A DNA stretch of 64,000 bases, taken from assembly GCF_000974445.1 (NCBI RefSeq), contig NZ_BBOJ01000004.1:186001-250000 (forward strand), in the 5' to 3' direction. A program made the translations under genes and the position numbers. Of the stretch, positions 55,281 to 63,661 are shown piece by piece (position 1 is the stretch's first letter; each line of letters begins with the position of its first letter). Source of the stretch: Lentzea aerocolonigenes (GTDB taxonomy: Bacteria > Actinomycetota > Actinomycetes > Mycobacteriales > Pseudonocardiaceae). The notes under the pieces are model-generated. The model was not told the origin of the DNA. It saw only the letters and a list, made by a program, of their open reading frames with translations, and did no database searches.

Positions 55281-55649
55281 TTAGTGGAACGAGTCGCCGC
55301 AGGCGCAGGACCCGCCGGCGTTCGGGTTGTCGATCGTGAAGCCCTGCTTCTCGATCGTGTCCACGAAGTCGATGACAGCGCCTTCGACGTAGGGCGCGCT
55401 CATGCGGTCAACGGCGACCTTCATGCCGTTGAAGTCGACCAGCGCGTCTCCGTCGAGCGAGCGCTCGTCGAAGAACAGCTGGTAGCGCAGACCAGCGCAA
55501 CCGCCGGGCTGAACGGCGATGCGCAGGTGCATGTCGTCGCGGCCCTCCTGGTCGAGCAGCGCCTTGGCCTTGACGGCGGCCGCATCGGTCAGCGTCACGC
55601 CGTGGCTCGGCGCCTCGGAGGTCGAAGCGGCATCCTGAGCGGTCGTCAT
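55281..55649 (-). CDS. erpA: HesB/IscA-type iron-sulfur cluster insertion protein
   Basis: The 122-residue protein has a good ribosome-binding site (AGGAGA). The A-type carrier cysteines are Cys in GGCAGLRYQLFF and the CACG pair in NAGGSCACGDSFH at the C-terminus. It transfers Fe-S clusters to apoproteins. It is the Rv2204c orthologue by position, and the nearby Rieske and respiratory genes are possible clients. Confidence 0.9.
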   Translation of the reverse strand: MTTAQDAASTSEAPSHGVTLTDAAAVKAKALLDQEGRDDMHLRIAVQPGGCAGLRYQLFFDERSLDGDALVDFNGMKVAVDRMSAPYVEGAVIDFVDTIEKQGFTIDNPNAGGSCACGDSFH

Positions 55650-55790
55650 GGCTCTCCTAAGAGGTCCTTTGCGGGCGGTTCGCCCTTCAACAACACGGGC
55701 GTTCCCCGCTTTGTTCCACTCTCATGGTCCCACAACGCGAGGCCCTGTCGCCCCAAGTGGGCACTGTCACGTAGACCACCCTCAAGCCAA

Positions 55791-55803
55791 CCGATATATC
55801 AGC
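55791..55803. repeat. GATATATC repeat 3' of the 117-residue gene
   Basis: CCGATATATCAGC, exact core at 55793-55800, six bases before the neighbouring stop codon. Confidence 0.8.
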
Positions 55804-55808
55804 GCGTC

Positions 55809-56162
55809 TCAGTCCTGGCGGCGGCGGACAGCGGGATGGATCTTCAGGTGGATCATCCGCTGCTCATCGCGGTGCTCGTCGAGACGGTCCGGCTCGACCA
55901 TCAGCATCTCGCCGACCTGCTCGTCCGCCCACCCCTTCGCCCGAGCAGCGTCGATGAAGGCCGCCTCCGACTGGGCCGCCACGATCCGGGCGCCGAAGAT
56001 CTCGTGGAACCAGATCTCCATCACGTCGTCCGGCGGCACCGCACCCCGTTGCACCGCGAAGTTCAGCGCCACCAGCTGGTTCGGCTTGAGCATCACCGCG
56101 CTCTCTTCGCCGAACACTTCCTCCAGCCACGCGTCAACGCGCGCGCTCCGATCCATTCCCAT
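55809..56162 (-). CDS. hypothetical protein, 117 residues
   Basis: It reads MGMDRSARVDAWLEEVFGEE from an ATG, with mixed helix/strand character. Recognisable blocks are ESAVMLKPNQLVALNFAVQRG and DDVMEIWFHEIFGARIVAAQ. No known domain identified and no signal peptide. It sits between the glycerate kinase and ErpA genes on the same strand with short gaps, so it may be co-transcribed. The frame extends further upstream, but only weakly coding sequence is there. Confidence 0.6.
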   Translation of the reverse strand: MGMDRSARVDAWLEEVFGEESAVMLKPNQLVALNFAVQRGAVPPDDVMEIWFHEIFGARIVAAQSEAAFIDAARAKGWADEQVGEMLMVEPDRLDEHRDEQRMIHLKIHPAVRRRQD

Positions 56163-56196
56163 CAGACCCCCAGTGCTGACGTAACGACTACACCTT

Positions 56197-57243
56197 CTAA
56201 CGCGACCACTGGCGGGCCACGTGCTGGGCCGTTGCAATGAGACTTTTGCGGGCGTCCGCAATCGACTTTTGCACAGAGCCCACGTGGTCGGACACCGAGT
56301 AGGCCTCCTGCACGCCCGCGGCGGCCATCTCGCGGCGGCCGACGCTCACCTGGCCGGCGATGGCGACGCAGGGGATGCCGCGTTCGGCGGCGCCGGCCGC
56401 GACGGCGGTGATGAGCTTGCCGCGCAGGGACTGCCAGTCGAAGCTGCCTTCGCCGGTGACGACGACGTCGGCGTCGTCGAGGGCGGCGTCGAGGCCGGTC
56501 AGTTCACGAACGAGGCCGGCGCCCGACTTCACCGTCGCGCCCATTGAGAGCAGTGCGGCGCCCAGGCCGCCTGCCGCTCCCGCACCTGGTACATCGGATA
56601 CGGGTGTCAGGACGTCCATCGCTGCGAGCTTCGCTTCGAGGCGTTCGACGGCTTCCGGGGACGCGCCCTTCTGCGAGCCGAACGTGCGCGCGGCGCCGTG
56701 TGGGCCGAGGAGCGGGTTCTCGACGTCGGACGCGGCGATGAGCGATATATCAGTCAGGTCCACGCCCGCTTCGGCTAGCGCGGCGAGCATGCCGGCGCCG
56801 CCGTCGGTCGTGCCCGAGCCGCCGAGTCCGACCGTGATGACATCGTTGTCAGCCGTCGCTGCCGCGATGAGTTCGCCGACGCCTCGCGTTGTCGCCGTTT
56901 CACAGGACTCCGGGCGCAGTTCCGCCGGGATGAGGTGGAGTCCGCACGCTTCGGCGGACTCGATGTAGGCCACACGCCGGTCGTCTGCGTGCACACTGAG
57001 CCAGCGGGCTTCGACGGGCTTGCCGAGCGGGCCCGTGACGGTGATATATCGGATATCGGCTGCGCCACCAGCCGACAGGGCGGCGTGCAGGACGTCCACG
57101 AAACCGGGGCCGCCGTCGGCCAGCGGACGTTCGACGACGACGTCGTCGGGCTTGGCCTCGCGCCAGCCGGTGGCGATGGCGTCGGCGGCCTCGCGGGCGG
57201 TCAGGGTGCCGCCGAAGCAGTCCGGAGCGATGAGTACGCGCAC
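56197..57243 (-). CDS. glxK: glycerate kinase, gene carrying several repeat copies
   Basis: The 348-residue protein starts at a GTG reading MRVLIAPDCFGGTLTAREAA, the standard start of type I glycerate kinases (Rv2205c by position). Other signatures are VVERPLADGGPGFVDVL, VGLGGSGTTDGGAGMLAAL and VVTGEGSFDWQSLRGK. It phosphorylates D-glycerate with ATP. The C-terminal about 25 residues (VQKSIADARKSLIATAQH) are encoded by the palindromic repeat at 56231-56274 and look like an extension. Exact GATATATC copies lie at 56744 and 57043, with a variant at 56588. Confidence 0.85.
   Translation of the reverse strand: MRVLIAPDCFGGTLTAREAADAIATGWREAKPDDVVVERPLADGGPGFVDVLHAALSAGGAADIRYITVTGPLGKPVEARWLSVHADDRRVAYIESAEACGLHLIPAELRPESCETATTRGVGELIAAATADNDVITVGLGGSGTTDGGAGMLAALAEAGVDLTDISLIAASDVENPLLGPHGAARTFGSQKGASPEAVERLEAKLAAMDVLTPVSDVPGAGAAGGLGAALLSMGATVKSGAGLVRELTGLDAALDDADVVVTGEGSFDWQSLRGKLITAVAAGAAERGIPCVAIAGQVSVGRREMAAAGVQEAYSVSDHVGSVQKSIADARKSLIATAQHVARQWSR
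56231..56274. repeat. TTGCAATGAGAC-type palindrome inside the 3' end of the glycerate kinase gene
   Basis: The 44-bp segment reads GTTGCAATGAGACTTTTGCG, then GGCGTCCGCAATCGACTTTTGCAC. The right half differs little from the right half of the palindromes at 5647 and 18310. The left half matches the element at 23788. The kinase frame reads through it. Confidence 0.75.
56588..56603. repeat. AT-rich repeat variant in the glycerate kinase gene
   Basis: GGTACATCGGATACGG resembles TGATACATCGGATATCG at 33389. It is read as SDVP on the minus strand. Confidence 0.5.
56742..56757. repeat. GATATATC repeat in the glycerate kinase gene
   Basis: GCGATATATCAGTCAG, exact core at 56744-56751, read on the minus strand as Asp-Ile-Ser. 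Confidence 0.8.
57041..57059. repeat. GATATATCGGATATC repeat in the glycerate kinase gene
   Basis: GTGATATATCGGATATCGG, exact core at 57043-57050 with a GATATC arm at 57052-57057. It is read on the minus strand as Asp-Ile-Arg-Tyr-Ile, a different frame from the copy at 56744. Confidence 0.85.
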
Positions 57244-57286
57244 CTCGCGAAAGGTACAGAAGACCCGCTGCCCTACCCTGGTGTCC

Positions 57287-57922
57287 GTGAGGTTCCTGCG
57301 CCGCAATTCCGCCGACACCGTCGCTGAGGCTCCCGAGTCCGGAGCCGAGCTCGCCGAGCCGCTCGACAGGGGGCGCACCGCGGGCAAGGGCAAAGCGACG
57401 CCGAAGCGGCGCGAGGCTCAGGGCAGGCGCACCGGTCCGGTTCCGCCTCCTCCCCGCACGCAGCGCGAGGCGTTCAAGCGCATGCGCGGCAACAAGGTGA
57501 GCAAGGAAGAGCGCCGTGCCGCGGCCGTCGAGCGCCGTCAGCGCATGATGGCGGGCGACGACAAGTACCTGCTGCCGCGCGACCGCGGTCCCGTGAAGGC
57601 CTACATCCGGGACCTGGTCGACTCTCGCCGCAACCTCATGGGCCTGTTCATGCCGCTCGCGATCCTGGTGTTCGTGGCGCTGCTGACGCCGTCGCTCGCC
57701 GTGCAGCGGTACGCGACGCTGGCGACGACGTTCATGCTGATCGCGATGGTCATCGAGGGGCTCATCCTCGGCCGGATCGTCACGCGGAAGGTCCGGGCGA
57801 AGTTCCCGAACGAGCCGATCAAGGGCCTCTCGATCGGCTGGTACTCGTTCATCCGCGCGAGTCAGATCCGCAAGCTCCGCGTGCCCAAGCCACGCGTGAA
57901 GCCGGGCGACGCCATCAAGTAG
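57287..57922 (+). CDS. DUF3043-family membrane protein
   Basis: The 211-residue protein starts at a GTG reading MRFLRRNSADTVAEAPESGA. A basic, disordered N-terminal region (PKRREAQGRRTGPVPPPPRTQREAFKRMRG, about 35-75) precedes the DUF3043 core. The core has KEERRAAAVERRQRMMAGDDKYLLPRDRGPVKAYIRDLVDSR, two transmembrane helices (FMPLAILVFVALLTP, TTFMLIAMVIEGLILGRIV) and a basic tail. It is the Rv2206 orthologue. Function unknown. It is divergent from the glycerate kinase and overlaps the next methyltransferase by one base. Confidence 0.88.
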   Translation: MRFLRRNSADTVAEAPESGAELAEPLDRGRTAGKGKATPKRREAQGRRTGPVPPPPRTQREAFKRMRGNKVSKEERRAAAVERRQRMMAGDDKYLLPRDRGPVKAYIRDLVDSRRNLMGLFMPLAILVFVALLTPSLAVQRYATLATTFMLIAMVIEGLILGRIVTRKVRAKFPNEPIKGLSIGWYSFIRASQIRKLRVPKPRVKPGDAIK

Positions 57923-58554
57923 TGCGCGAGAAGCAACGCAAGCTTCAGCTGCCGGAGAAGCTGCGGTGGAACCACAACGAGTGGTACCGCCGCTGGCTGC
58001 TCCGGCAGTTGCCGTCCCAGGTCGGGTCGGCACTGGACGTGGGCTGCGGGCTCGGTGATCTCGCCCGGTCGATCAGGGCCGACGAGGTCACCGCGATCGA
58101 CGCCAGCGCCCGCATGATCGAACGCGCCAGGGCGACCAGCGAGAAGGTCCGCTGGATCCACGGCGACGTGCTCACCCACGACCTGGGGCGCTACAACGTC
58201 GTCACCGCCGAGGCGAGCCTGCACCACCTGCCGTTGCGCGAGGGCCTCACCAGGCTCGCCGGGCTGACGAAGCCGGGTGGTCTGCTGATCGTCGTCGGGC
58301 TGTACCTGACGGCGACGCGCGCCGATCACGCGATGGAGCTCGTCACGCTGCCGGCGAACGCGCTGGTCGGCATCGCGAAGGCCATCAACGGCACCGGCGG
58401 CAAGCCGCACGACACCGAGATGCCGATGGTGATGACCGCTCCGACGCTTCCGGAGATCCGCGCGGCGGCAGCGGAGATCGTTCCCGGTGCGCGCATCCGG
58501 CGGCACCTGTTCTGGCGGTATTCGCTGGTCTGGCGCGCACCCGAAGTTCATTAG
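57922..58554 (+). CDS. class I SAM-dependent methyltransferase, small
   Basis: The 210-residue protein starts at a GTG that shares its G with the previous TAG stop. Motif I is SALDVGCGLGDLARSIRADEVTAIDAS (about residues 36-62), followed by RWIHGDVLTHDLGRYNVVTAEASLHHLPLREGL. This is the Methyltransf_11/25 pattern acting on small molecules. The substrate is unknown. It is co-transcribed with the DUF3043 gene and has its own stop 35 bases before the aldo/keto reductase start. Confidence 0.85.
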   Translation: MREKQRKLQLPEKLRWNHNEWYRRWLLRQLPSQVGSALDVGCGLGDLARSIRADEVTAIDASARMIERARATSEKVRWIHGDVLTHDLGRYNVVTAEASLHHLPLREGLTRLAGLTKPGGLLIVVGLYLTATRADHAMELVTLPANALVGIAKAINGTGGKPHDTEMPMVMTAPTLPEIRAAAAEIVPGARIRRHLFWRYSLVWRAPEVH

Positions 58555-58588
58555 CAGTACGAACGATTTCGGTTTAAGCTCCGATGTC

Positions 58589-59575
58589 ATGAAGTTCCGT
58601 CGACTCGGCCGCAGCGGCCTGTCCATCAGCGAGATCTCGTACGGCAACTGGCTCACCCACGGTTCCCAGGTCGAGGAAGAGCAGGCACACGCCTGTGTGA
58701 AGGCGGCACTCGAGTCGGGGATCACCACCTTCGACACCGCCGACGTCTACGCCAACACCGCCGCGGAGTCGGTGCTCGGCCGGGCGCTCAAGGGTGAGCG
58801 GCGCGAGTCGCTCGAGATCCTGACCAAGGTCTACTGGCCGACCGGTCCGGGCGGCCCCAACGACCGCGGACTGGGTCGCAAGCACATCCTGGAGTCGGCC
58901 AACGCGTCGCTCGAGCGCCTGCAGACCGACTACGTCGACCTGTACCAGGCCCACCGGTTCGACTACAGCGTTCCGCTGGAAGAGACGATGCTGGCGTTCG
59001 CCGACCTCGTCCGCCAGGGCAAGGTCCTCTACGTCGGCGTCTCGGAGTGGACCGCCGAGCAGATCGCGCGCGGTGCCGCACTGGCCCGCGAGCTGCAGAT
59101 CCCGTTCGTGTCGCACCAGCCGCAGTACTCGATGCTGTGGCGCGTCATCGAGCCGCAGGTCATTCCGACCTGCGAGCGCGAGGGCCTGAGCCAGATCGTC
59201 TTCTCCCCCGTCGCGCAGGGCATCCTGACCGGCAAGTACCTGCCGGGCGCCGACGTGCCGGAGGGCTCGCGTCTCGCCGACGCGCGCGGTTCGCAGATGA
59301 TCTCCCGCTGGATGCGTGACGACGTGCTGAACGCCGTCCAGCAGCTCAAGCCGATCGCCGAGGAAGCCGGCATCACGATGGCGCAGCTCGCCGTCGCGTG
59401 GGTGCTCAAGAACCCGAACGTCGCGTCCGCGATCATCGGCGCCTCGCGCCCGGAGCAGGTCTACGAGAACGTGAAGGCAGTCGACGTCGAGCTCGACGAC
59501 GACGTGCTCAAGCAGATCGACAACGTCCTCGAAGGCGTCATCACCGACGACCCGCGCCTCACCGCGCAGGGGTAG
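58589..59575 (+). CDS. aldo/keto reductase, voltage-gated K+ channel beta-subunit-like
   Basis: The 328-residue (beta/alpha)8 protein reads MKFRRLGRSGLSISEISYGN. The catalytic tetrad is present: Asp and Tyr in TTFDTADVYAN, Lys in ILTKVYW and His in YQAHRFDY. The NADPH-binding C-terminal SRPEQVYENVKAVDVELDDDVL is also clear. The SQPQYSML-like HQPQYSMLWRVIE motif points to the KCNAB/YghZ subgroup. It reduces aldehydes with NADPH; the native substrate is unknown. Confidence 0.9.
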   Translation: MKFRRLGRSGLSISEISYGNWLTHGSQVEEEQAHACVKAALESGITTFDTADVYANTAAESVLGRALKGERRESLEILTKVYWPTGPGGPNDRGLGRKHILESANASLERLQTDYVDLYQAHRFDYSVPLEETMLAFADLVRQGKVLYVGVSEWTAEQIARGAALARELQIPFVSHQPQYSMLWRVIEPQVIPTCEREGLSQIVFSPVAQGILTGKYLPGADVPEGSRLADARGSQMISRWMRDDVLNAVQQLKPIAEEAGITMAQLAVAWVLKNPNVASAIIGASRPEQVYENVKAVDVELDDDVLKQIDNVLEGVITDDPRLTAQG

Positions 59576-59589
59576 TCAGGCAGGGCTGG

Positions 59590-59790
59590 TCAGACTGCGG
59601 GGTGCAGGCTCATCGGGCCGTACACCTCGGATTCCGCACGAAGCAGCGTGACCTGCTCGACCCCGGCGTCGAGCAGGTCACGCCACTCGGCGCTGAACCA
59701 CTCCTCGGCCTCGGTCTGCCCGGTGAACATCACATCCGGCCCCGCGACGTCGCGTCCCTGTGCATCCTGGTAGCGCCAGCGGAACTCCAT
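59590..59790 (-). CDS. small conserved actinobacterial protein
   Basis: The 66-residue protein reads MEFRWRYQDAQGRDVAGPDV and ends in QVTLLRAESEVYGPMSLHPA. Short proteins with this MEFRWRYQDA start occur widely in actinobacteria as far as I recall, without assigned function. It looks like a single small beta-rich domain with an EAEEWFSAEWRDLLDAGV helix. It converges with the aldo/keto reductase and is divergent from cobU, whose start is 17 bases away. Confidence 0.75.
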   Translation of the reverse strand: MEFRWRYQDAQGRDVAGPDVMFTGQTEAEEWFSAEWRDLLDAGVEQVTLLRAESEVYGPMSLHPAV

Positions 59791-59807
59791 GAGACGAAGG
59801 CTAACTC

Positions 59808-60347
59808 TTGTCATCCAGGACGCTCGTGCTCGGCGGAGCGCGTTCAGGCAAGTCAGCGCACGCAGAAGGCCTGCTCACCGAGGCGACCGTGACTTACGTC
59901 GCAACGGCGAGCAGGTATCCCGACGATCCGGACTGGGACGCGCGCATCGCTCTCCACGTCGCGCGTCGTCCGTCCACTTGGCACACGGTCGAGGCGTCGG
60001 CGCCTCCCGACCTGCCCGCGTTGCTCACCGCGACCTCCTACGACGACCCTCCGATCCTGGTCGACGACCTGTCGACCTGGCTGGTCGGCGTGCTGGACGC
60101 CGCCGACGCCTGGGAGGGCAACGGCGCTGACGCGATCGACCGCCACGTCGACGAGCTCGTGCGCTCGGTCGCCACGTGCCGGACGCGGCTGGTGCTGGTG
60201 ACCGCGGAGGTCGGCCTCGGCGTCATCCCCTCGACGCGCTCAGGCAGACTCTTCCGCGATCACCTCGGTGCGCTCAACGCGCGCGTCGCCGAGGTGTGCG
60301 ACGAGGTGACGCTGCTCGTCGCGGGCATCCCGCTGAAACTGCGTTGA
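59808..60347 (+). CDS. cobU: adenosylcobinamide kinase / adenosylcobinamide-phosphate guanylyltransferase
   Basis: The 179-residue protein starts at a TTG. The P-loop is LVLGGARSGKSAHAE (residues 6-20), followed by the family blocks VTYVATASRYPDDPDW, WHTVEA and LVTAEVGLGVIPSTRSGRLFRDHLG. It phosphorylates adenosylcobinamide and then adds GMP, preparing the substrate of CobS. It lies 25 bases upstream of cobT in a cobUTS cluster. No cobalamin riboswitch was recognised upstream. Confidence 0.9.
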   Translation: MSSRTLVLGGARSGKSAHAEGLLTEATVTYVATASRYPDDPDWDARIALHVARRPSTWHTVEASAPPDLPALLTATSYDDPPILVDDLSTWLVGVLDAADAWEGNGADAIDRHVDELVRSVATCRTRLVLVTAEVGLGVIPSTRSGRLFRDHLGALNARVAEVCDEVTLLVAGIPLKLR

Positions 60348-60372
60348 TCGAGGACAGGGATAAGGAGCTGCG

Positions 60373-61416
60373 GTGAGCACCGAGTTTCCGCCGGTTGAAC
60401 CGCCGGACGAGACCGTTCTGCGCGAGGCCGAGGCCCGGCACGCGGTGCTGACCAAGCCGGTCGGCTCGCTCGGACGGCTCGAGGAGCTGGGCAACTGGAT
60501 CGCGGCCTGCCAGGGCGTCGTGCCGCCGAAGCCGTTCGTGCGGCCGCGAGTCGTCGTGTTCGCGGGCGACCACGGCGTCACCGCGCAGGGCGTGTCGGCG
60601 TATCCGAGCGAGGTGACCGGCCAGATGGTCGCGAACTTCCTGACCGGCGGCGCCGCGGTGAACGTGCTCGCGCAGGTCGCGGGTGCCACGGTCCGCGTGG
60701 TCGACATGGCGGTCGACGCGGACACCCCGGAGGCGGTCAGCGCGCACAAGGTGCGGCGGTCGTCCGGGTCGATCGACCGCGAGGACGCGCTGACCCGTGA
60801 GGAGTGCGAGCGCGCGATCGCGGCGGGCCGCGCCATCGCCGACGAGGAGGTCGACGCGGGCGCCGACGTGCTCGTCGCGGGCGACATGGGCATCGGCAAC
60901 ACGACGCCGGCCGCCGTGCTGATCGGTTCGCTGACCGGTTCGGAGCCGGTCGCGGTCGTCGGCCGCGGCACGGGCATCGACGACCAGGCGTGGATGCGCA
61001 AGACGGCGGCGATCCGGGACGCGCTGCGCCGGGCTCGCCTGGTGATCAGCGACCCGGTCGCGCTGCTGGCGACCGCCGGTGGTGCCGACCTGGCCGCGAT
61101 GGCCGGGTTCCTGGCGCAGGCCGCTGTCCGGCGGACTCCCGTGGTGCTCGACGGCGTCGTCGTCGGTGCGGCCGCTGTCGTCGCGGAGGAGCTGGCGCCA
61201 GGTGCGCGCGAGTGGTGGGTGGCCGGGCACCAGTCGGTGGAGCCCGCGCACGCGATCGCGCTCGGGCACCTGAACCTGAAGCCGCTGCTGGAGTTCGAGA
61301 TGCGGCTCGGTGAGGGTTCCGGTGCGGTGGCGGCGCTGCCGTTGCTGATCGCGGCGGTGAAGGTGCTCGCCGAGATGGCGACCTTCGAGAGCGCCGGGGT
61401 CACCAGCAAGGAATGA
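60373..61416 (+). CDS. cobT: nicotinate-nucleotide-dimethylbenzimidazole phosphoribosyltransferase
   Basis: The 347-residue protein starts at a GTG behind an AAGGAGC ribosome-binding site. The signatures [52 protein letters not shown] and the catalytic Glu near the C-terminus are visible. It activates dimethylbenzimidazole to alpha-ribazole phosphate for the lower ligand of cobalamin. It ends in GGAATGA, where an ATG overlaps the stop and opens an 18-codon reading frame into the tandem repeats before cobS. Confidence 0.93.
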   Translation: MSTEFPPVEPPDETVLREAEARHAVLTKPVGSLGRLEELGNWIAACQGVVPPKPFVRPRVVVFAGDHGVTAQGVSAYPSEVTGQMVANFLTGGAAVNVLAQVAGATVRVVDMAVDADTPEAVSAHKVRRSSGSIDREDALTREECERAIAAGRAIADEEVDAGADVLVAGDMGIGNTTPAAVLIGSLTGSEPVAVVGRGTGIDDQAWMRKTAAIRDALRRARLVISDPVALLATAGGADLAAMAGFLAQAAVRRTPVVLDGVVVGAAAVVAEELAPGAREWWVAGHQSVEPAHAIALGHLNLKPLLEFEMRLGEGSGAVAALPLLIAAVKVLAEMATFESAGVTSKE

Positions 61417-61518
61417 AGCTTGTCCTGTCCTTGAACTGGCCCTGCCCTTTGAAACTGGCCCTGCTTTGAAACCGGCCCTGCTTTGAAACTGGCACTGCCC
61501 TTGAAGCTGGCCCTGTCG
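61413..61518 (+). repeat. tandem repeats at the 5' end of cobS
   Basis: Six imperfect copies of a 17-19 bp unit resembling TTTGAAACTGGCCCTGC run from the cobT stop into cobS. The first is ATGAAGCTTGTCCTGTCC, overlapping the cobT stop, and the last TTGAAGCTGGCCCTGTCG. Three middle copies are 17 bp, so each gain or loss shifts the frame. Read from the ATG at 61413, translation stops at 61469, and cobS is in the next frame. Confidence 0.8.
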
Positions 61519-62202
61519 TGGCTGACCGTTCTGCCGTTGCGCGTCGACGAGGTCGATCGCAAGGCGGCAGGACGGGCCATTGCACACACGCCGATTGTCG
61601 GCGTTCTGCTCGGCGCCTTCGTCGTCGGCGTGCTCGAGTTGTTGGCTGTATGCGATATATCGCCGCTGGTGGCCGGATTCCTGGCCGTCGGCGTCGTCGC
61701 ACTGGCCACACGCGGTATGCACCTCGACGGTCTGGCGGATACCGCAGACGGTCTGGGGTGTTACGGGCCGCCGGAGCGAGCGCTGCAGGTCATGAAGGAC
61801 GGCGGCGCCGGGCCGTTCGGTGTCGTCACGCTGATCGTGGTGCTGGGCGCGCAGGCCGCCGCCCTCCCCCACGCCCACTGGGGCGTCGTTGTCCTCGCGT
61901 TCGCGACGAGCCGGGCCGCTTTCGGTGTCTGCTGTATGCAGAATGTGCCCGCCGCACGTCCCGAGGGGCTGGGAGCGCTGGTCGCCGGTACACAGCATCC
62001 AATGCTGGTCCTCGGCACGTGGCTGGTGCTTGCCGCTGCGGCGGTTCCGCTCGGGTGGCGGGCGGTCGTCGCCGTCGTTGTCGCGTTCGGACTCACGTGG
62101 GGGCTCGTGAAGCACACCGGAAAGCGTTTCGGCGGCATCACCGGTGATGTGCTCGGTTCTGCCGCCGAAATCGCGCTTCTGGCCGTTCTCGTGATCGCTT
62201 AA
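61483..62202 (+). CDS. cobS: adenosylcobinamide-GDP ribazoletransferase
   Basis: The protein is about 239 residues with five or six membrane helices. The metal-binding motif of the CDP-alcohol-transferase-like family is [22 protein letters not shown] (about residues 79-100). It joins alpha-ribazole (phosphate) to adenosylcobinamide-GDP in the membrane. The start is uncertain: TTG at 61483 or 61501, both inside tandem repeats. Any ATG coupled to the cobT stop is out of frame. An exact GATATATC lies in the codons for AVCDISPLV. Confidence 0.88.
   Translation: MKLALPLKLALSWLTVLPLRVDEVDRKAAGRAIAHTPIVGVLLGAFVVGVLELLAVCDISPLVAGFLAVGVVALATRGMHLDGLADTADGLGCYGPPERALQVMKDGGAGPFGVVTLIVVLGAQAAALPHAHWGVVVLAFATSRAAFGVCCMQNVPAARPEGLGALVAGTQHPMLVLGTWLVLAAAAVPLGWRAVVAVVVAFGLTWGLVKHTGKRFGGITGDVLGSAAEIALLAVLVIA
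61649..61664. repeat. GATATATC repeat inside cobS
   Basis: GTATGCGATATATCGC, exact core at 61654-61661, read as Cys-Asp-Ile-Ser with an ATA codon. It shares the GTATGCGAT flank with the copies at 12496 and 49521. Confidence 0.8.
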
Positions 62203-63287
62203 CCCAGGGTCGTCATCCAGCCGTGGGAGTCGGCGACGTGGCCGTGCTGGAGGCCGGTCAGGCGCTCGCGCAGCTTCATCGTCACCGAGCCGGTACCGCC
62301 GTCGGCGATGTCGAACTCGCCACCGGCGTGCTTGACGTGGCCGACCGGCGTGATGACCGCCGCCGTGCCGCAGGCGAAGACCTCGGTGAGCTCACCGGAG
62401 GCGTTGGCCTTCTCCCACTCGTCGGTCGAGATGCGGCGCTCCTCCACGGACAGGCCGAGGTCGGAGGCGAGCTGCAGCAGCGAGCTCCGGGTGATGCCGG
62501 GCAGCAGCGTGCCGGTCAGCTCGGGCGTGACGACCTTGTCGCCGAAGACGAAGAACAGGTTCATCCCGCCCATCTCCTCGACCCAGCGGCGTTCCACCGC
62601 GTCGAGCCAGACGACCTGGTCGCAGCCCTTCTCGGCGGCCTGCGCCTGCGCCACGAGGGACGCGGCGTAGTTGCCGGCGAACTTGGCGGCGCCGGTGCCA
62701 CCGGGAGCGGCGCGGACGTACTCGGTCGAGAGCCACACGCTCACCGGGCGGACGCCGCCCGCGAAGTACGAGCCGGCGGGGGAGGCGATCAGCACGTAGA
62801 GGTACTCGGACGCGGGTCGCACGCCGAGGCCCTTCTCCGTGGAGATCATGAACGGCCGCAGGTAGAGGGACTCCTCCTCGGCCGACGGCACCCAGCGGCT
62901 GTCGACCGCGAGGATCTGCCGCACGGACTCCAGGAAGAGCTCGTCGGGGAGTTCGGGCATCGCCATGCGGCGGGCCGAGGCTCGGAAGCGCTCGGCGTTG
63001 GCCTCAGGGCGGAAGGACGCGATCGAACCGTCGGGCTGCCGGTAGGCCTTGAGCCCTTCGAAGATCGCCTGGCCGTAGTGCAGCACCATTGCCGCGGGGT
63101 CCAGTGCGAGGGTGGAGTACGGGCCGACTTCAGCGTCGTGCCAGCCCTTCTCGCGGTTCCAGCGGATCGTCACCATGTGGTCGGTGAAGTGCTGCCCGAA
63201 GCCCGGCTTGGCAAGTACCTCCGCTACGCGCTCCGGGGTCGCCGGGTGCGGGTGGGGAGTCCGGGTGAAAGGCAACGCGCTCGTCAT
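62199..63287 (-). CDS. ilvE: branched-chain amino-acid aminotransferase
   Basis: The 362-residue fold-type IV PLP enzyme begins [20 protein letters not shown]. The PLP lysine lies in [18 protein letters not shown] (about residue 200). [41 protein letters not shown] and [14 protein letters not shown] are standard family blocks. It catalyses the final transamination in Leu, Ile and Val synthesis. It is the Rv2210c orthologue by position. Its stop overlaps the cobS stop on the other strand. Confidence 0.94.
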   Translation of the reverse strand: MTSALPFTRTPHPHPATPERVAEVLAKPGFGQHFTDHMVTIRWNREKGWHDAEVGPYSTLALDPAAMVLHYGQAIFEGLKAYRQPDGSIASFRPEANAERFRASARRMAMPELPDELFLESVRQILAVDSRWVPSAEEESLYLRPFMISTEKGLGVRPASEYLYVLIASPAGSYFAGGVRPVSVWLSTEYVRAAPGGTGAAKFAGNYAASLVAQAQAAEKGCDQVVWLDAVERRWVEEMGGMNLFFVFGDKVVTPELTGTLLPGITRSSLLQLASDLGLSVEERRISTDEWEKANASGELTEVFACGTAAVITPVGHVKHAGGEFDIADGGTGSVTMKLRERLTGLQHGHVADSHGWMTTLG

Positions 63288-63391
63288 GTGAGCACGGTAA
63301 CCCGCTGGTCGGGATACGGAAAATCGTCTTCTCAAAACTCGGACGTCCTACTAGTTCGCAGTGTCTGACGCAGTGACTAGAGTGCCCTCCC

Positions 63392-63661
63392 ATGACCGAG
63401 CCGGAACGATCTTCAACGGGTGCCGACGTCCGCACCGTCTTACAGGCCGCGCTGCTCGTTCTGGGCACCGGGATGACCCTTCTCGACGGCTGGGTGCTCG
63501 GAGGAGTCGGCGGTGTGGTGGGCGCGGTGTTCGCGGCCGCGATCTTCCTGGTCTGCTACTGGGCCATCACCAAGGAGAAGCCGTCCAACAACGGACGCGT
63601 CATCGGCCTTGCGGTGTGTGTTGGCGTGACGCTGCTCGTTTTCCTTTCAGTGACGCTCTGA
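63392..63661 (+). CDS. small membrane protein, 89 residues
   Basis: It reads MTEPERSSTGADVRTVLQAA and has three hydrophobic segments (LLVLGTGMTLLDGWVL, VGGVVGAVFAAAIFLVCYWAI and VIGLAVCVGVTLLVFLSVTL). No catalytic motif or known family recognised. It is divergent from ilvE. Its last 62 bases overlap the 3' end of the next gene, which is on the minus strand. Confidence 0.65.
   Translation: MTEPERSSTGADVRTVLQAALLVLGTGMTLLDGWVLGGVGGVVGAVFAAAIFLVCYWAITKEKPSNNGRVIGLAVCVGVTLLVFLSVTL

Noticed and set aside
59576..59807. Cobalamin riboswitch upstream of cobU
   Set aside because: No B12-box-like conserved core was seen, and the gap is largely occupied by the 66-residue gene on the other strand.
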